The notes under the pieces: generated by a model
What the model was told of the DNA's origin: nothing
Databases searched by the model: none
What the model saw: the letters and a program-made list of their open reading frames with translations, nothing else
Made by a program: the position numbers and the translations under genes
Origin: BJGV01 sp965205785
GTDB lineage: Bacteria; Pseudomonadota; Gammaproteobacteria; Burkholderiales; Nitrosomonadaceae
Length of the DNA: 64,000 bases
Direction: 5' to 3'
Assembly (NCBI GenBank): GCA_965205785.1
Contig: OZ242188.1
Coordinates: forward strand, 1,364,001 to 1,428,000
Part shown: positions 62,399 through 64,000 of the stretch, one piece after another
How the letters are laid out: each line of letters starts with the position of its first letter
Numbering within the stretch: position 1 is the stretch's first letter

Positions 62399-63103
62399 AT
62401 GAACAGTAACGAATTCTGCCGAAAAATTGGTTATAGTTTCAGTAAACCTGAGCTTTTGTATCAGGCACTGACTCATCGCAGTCATAGTCATCCACATAAC
62501 GAGCGACTTGAATTTCTTGGGGATAGTGTTCTTAACTGTGCAGTGGCAGGATTGGTGTTCAGACATTTTTCTGATCTTACAGAAGGCAATCTAACGCGAC
62601 TGCGAGCAAACTTAGTTAATCAGGAGGCATTGTTTAAGGTAGCAAAAACGCTTGATCTGGGAAATCATATTAAACTTGGGGAGGGAGAACTTAAAAGTGG
62701 TGGATATAATCGTCCCTCAATTCTTGCAGACGCACTAGAAGCTGTCCTGGGCGCGGTCTACCTTGATGGAGGCTTCGTAAAAGCTGAAGAAGTTATTATT
62801 ACTCTTTTTACCCCGCTACTTCCCAAATTTGACTCACAAAATTCAGGTAAAGACCCCAAGACTCTTTTACAGGAGTATTTGCAAAGTCATAAGCTGGTGT
62901 TACCAAAATATTCCGTTATTATTACTAGTGGGGAAGCGCATCAGCAACAATTCCGTGTGGAGTGTGCAATTCCTAAACTTAGTATTTGTACTGTTGGAGA
63001 AGGCTCCAGTCGTCGTAGTGCAGAGCAGGAAGCGGCAAAAACAGCCTATGAACAAATACACCTACAAATTAGAGCCAAGAAAAATGAGTCAAAATTATTT
63101 TGA
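62399..63103 (+). CDS. rnc: Ribonuclease III
   Basis: RNase III cuts double-stranded RNA in rRNA and mRNA maturation. The signature is NERLEFLGDSVLN, the second acidic site lies in LADALEAVLGAVYLD and the C-terminal double-strand-binding domain has KTLLQEYLQSHK and GSSRRSAEQEAAKTAYEQ. The length of 234 residues is normal. It is followed closely by era. Confidence 0.96.
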   Translation: MNSNEFCRKIGYSFSKPELLYQALTHRSHSHPHNERLEFLGDSVLNCAVAGLVFRHFSDLTEGNLTRLRANLVNQEALFKVAKTLDLGNHIKLGEGELKSGGYNRPSILADALEAVLGAVYLDGGFVKAEEVIITLFTPLLPKFDSQNSGKDPKTLLQEYLQSHKLVLPKYSVIITSGEAHQQQFRVECAIPKLSICTVGEGSSRRSAEQEAAKTAYEQIHLQIRAKKNESKLF

Positions 63104-63147
63104 TTCTTTAGGGGCCGATCTTTATTCTTAGTTAAGTATATTTAGAG

Positions 63148-64000
63148 ATGATGGCAATTCAAAATTTTCATACCGGATATGTTGCCATTGTTGGACGACC
63201 CAATGTTGGCAAATCAACATTATTAAATCGTTTGGTTGGGCAGAATGTCAGTATTACCTCAAAAAAAGCACAGACTACAAGACATCGCATTAATGGAATT
63301 TTAACTGAAGAGCAATCACAATTTATTTTTGTCGACACACCTGGGTTTCAGACGCAATACACGAATAGGTTAAATAGTGTGATGAACCGTACGGTCACAA
63401 AAAGTATGTGTGGTGTAGACGTAGTGGTATTTGTAATTGAGGCGATATATTTTGATGAGCGAGATGAGCAAATTTTAAAACTTTTACCTTCTGATAAGCC
63501 AGTGATTCTTGCTATTAATAAAGTTGATCGTATATCAGATAAATCAAGGCTTCTCCCATTTCTTGAAAAACTCTCTAAAGAATTTTCTTTTTCGGCTATG
63601 ATTCCTGTAAGTGCCGAATGTGGAACACAAATTCAAGAACTAATACATACAATTCGTCCTTATTTACCAGAATGCCCGCCATTATTTAGCAAAGATGAGG
63701 TTACAGATCGCAGTGAAAGATTTATTGCATCTGAGTTGATACGTGAAAAATTATTTCGTTTGATATGGGATGAAATACCTTATTCTACTAGCGTTGCTAT
63801 AGATCAATTTACAAACGAAAGTGGAATACGAAAAATTTATGCTTCTATTATTGTGGACAGAGCAAACCAAAAGGCTATGATCATTGGTAAGAATGGTGAG
63901 GAGCTCAAGTTGGTTGCAACTCAGGCTCGTAAAGATATGGAGAGGCTTTTTGGTAGCAAGGTATATCTTAAAGTATGGGTAAAGGTAAAAAGTGGATGGG
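63148..64000 (+). CDS. era: GTPase Era, 5' part (runs off the window)
   Basis: Era is a GTPase for 16S rRNA and 30S subunit maturation. The frame opens at the ATG at 63148, with a second ATG directly after it, and runs 284 codons to the end of the window with no stop. GTPase motifs are GRPNVGKST, DTPGFQ and NKVDR. The KH domain at the C-terminus has MIIGKNGEELKLVATQARKDME. The expected length is about 300, so about 15 residues are missing. The rnc-era order is usual. Confidence 0.95.
   Translation, partial: MMAIQNFHTGYVAIVGRPNVGKSTLLNRLVGQNVSITSKKAQTTRHRINGILTEEQSQFIFVDTPGFQTQYTNRLNSVMNRTVTKSMCGVDVVVFVIEAIYFDERDEQILKLLPSDKPVILAINKVDRISDKSRLLPFLEKLSKEFSFSAMIPVSAECGTQIQELIHTIRPYLPECPPLFSKDEVTDRSERFIASELIREKLFRLIWDEIPYSTSVAIDQFTNESGIRKIYASIIVDRANQKAMIIGKNGEELKLVATQARKDMERLFGSKVYLKVWVKVKSGW

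Noticed and set aside
1..64000. Defence, toxin-antitoxin or phage systems anywhere in the window
   Set aside because: Apart from the patch at 9.6-13.1 kb, I saw no restriction, CRISPR, retron or abortive-infection genes; the 54-residue RHH-like protein has no toxin partner.

Overview
The window is a chromosomal segment from a betaproteobacterial ammonia oxidiser, most likely a member of Nitrosomonas. The main evidence is the complete amoC-amoA-amoB operon for ammonia monooxygenase on the minus strand at 46.5-49.6 kb. Its AmoA and AmoB read as close relatives of the Nitrosomonas proteins. The AT-rich base composition and the betaproteobacterial character of the housekeeping genes fit this. The species cannot be fixed from the sequence alone.

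Layout. 0-2.6 kb: the 5' part of argH, then a divergent AlgZ/AlgR-type two-component pair. 2.6-9.5 kb: a complete SUF iron-sulphur cluster operon on the minus strand (iscR, sufA-like, sufB, sufC, sufD, sufS, sufU, nfu), headed by two tandem sites that match the type 1 IscR operator. 9.6-13.1 kb: an accessory, partly decayed patch. It holds a TetR/AcrR-type regulator broken by an amber codon, a TACA microsatellite overlapping an AcrR-like operator, a small unknown gene, a broken HNH-type gene, a tRNA-like fold without a normal D arm, strong hairpins, two more unknown genes and an IS1595-family transposase. 13.1-18.9 kb: a tripartite RND efflux operon, which was probably next to that regulator before the accessory block arrived.

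19-34 kb: an Atm1-like ABC exporter, a PBP7-type peptidase, a membrane antiporter, an FKBP, a DUF971 protein, ubiE-ubiJ-ubiB for ubiquinone synthesis, potABCD for polyamine uptake, a 2Fe-2S ferredoxin, a hydrolase, an exported protein with a candidate Cys-His-Asp triad, and a 7Fe ferredoxin. 34.3-40.5 kb: an AddB/AddA double-strand break repair pair. 40.7-46.4 kb: PHP phosphatase, YciO-type protein, M50 peptidase, trpS, scpA, scpB and an orphan ParA. 46.4-49.9 kb: amoCAB with a strong terminator, an amoC-amoA intergenic hairpin and a 15-bp direct repeat upstream. 49.9-54.7 kb: a DinG-type helicase, ygfZ and nadB.

54.9-64 kb: the envelope-stress and translation cluster rpoE, rseA, mucB, degP, a glutaredoxin-like gene, lepA, lepB, a DUF4845 gene, rnc and the start of era, in an order common in beta- and gammaproteobacteria. 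A candidate sigma-E promoter lies before rpoE.

How the parts fit. Energy comes from ammonia oxidation through AmoCAB, with electrons passing through ubiquinone (ubiEJB). The SUF operon, ferredoxins and YgfZ serve Fe-S proteins. The sigma-E cluster and efflux systems protect the envelope that houses the monooxygenase. The least ordinary stretch is 9.6-13.1 kb. Elsewhere the most interesting signals are regulatory: the tandem IscR sites, the amoC upstream repeat and the amoC-amoA hairpin.
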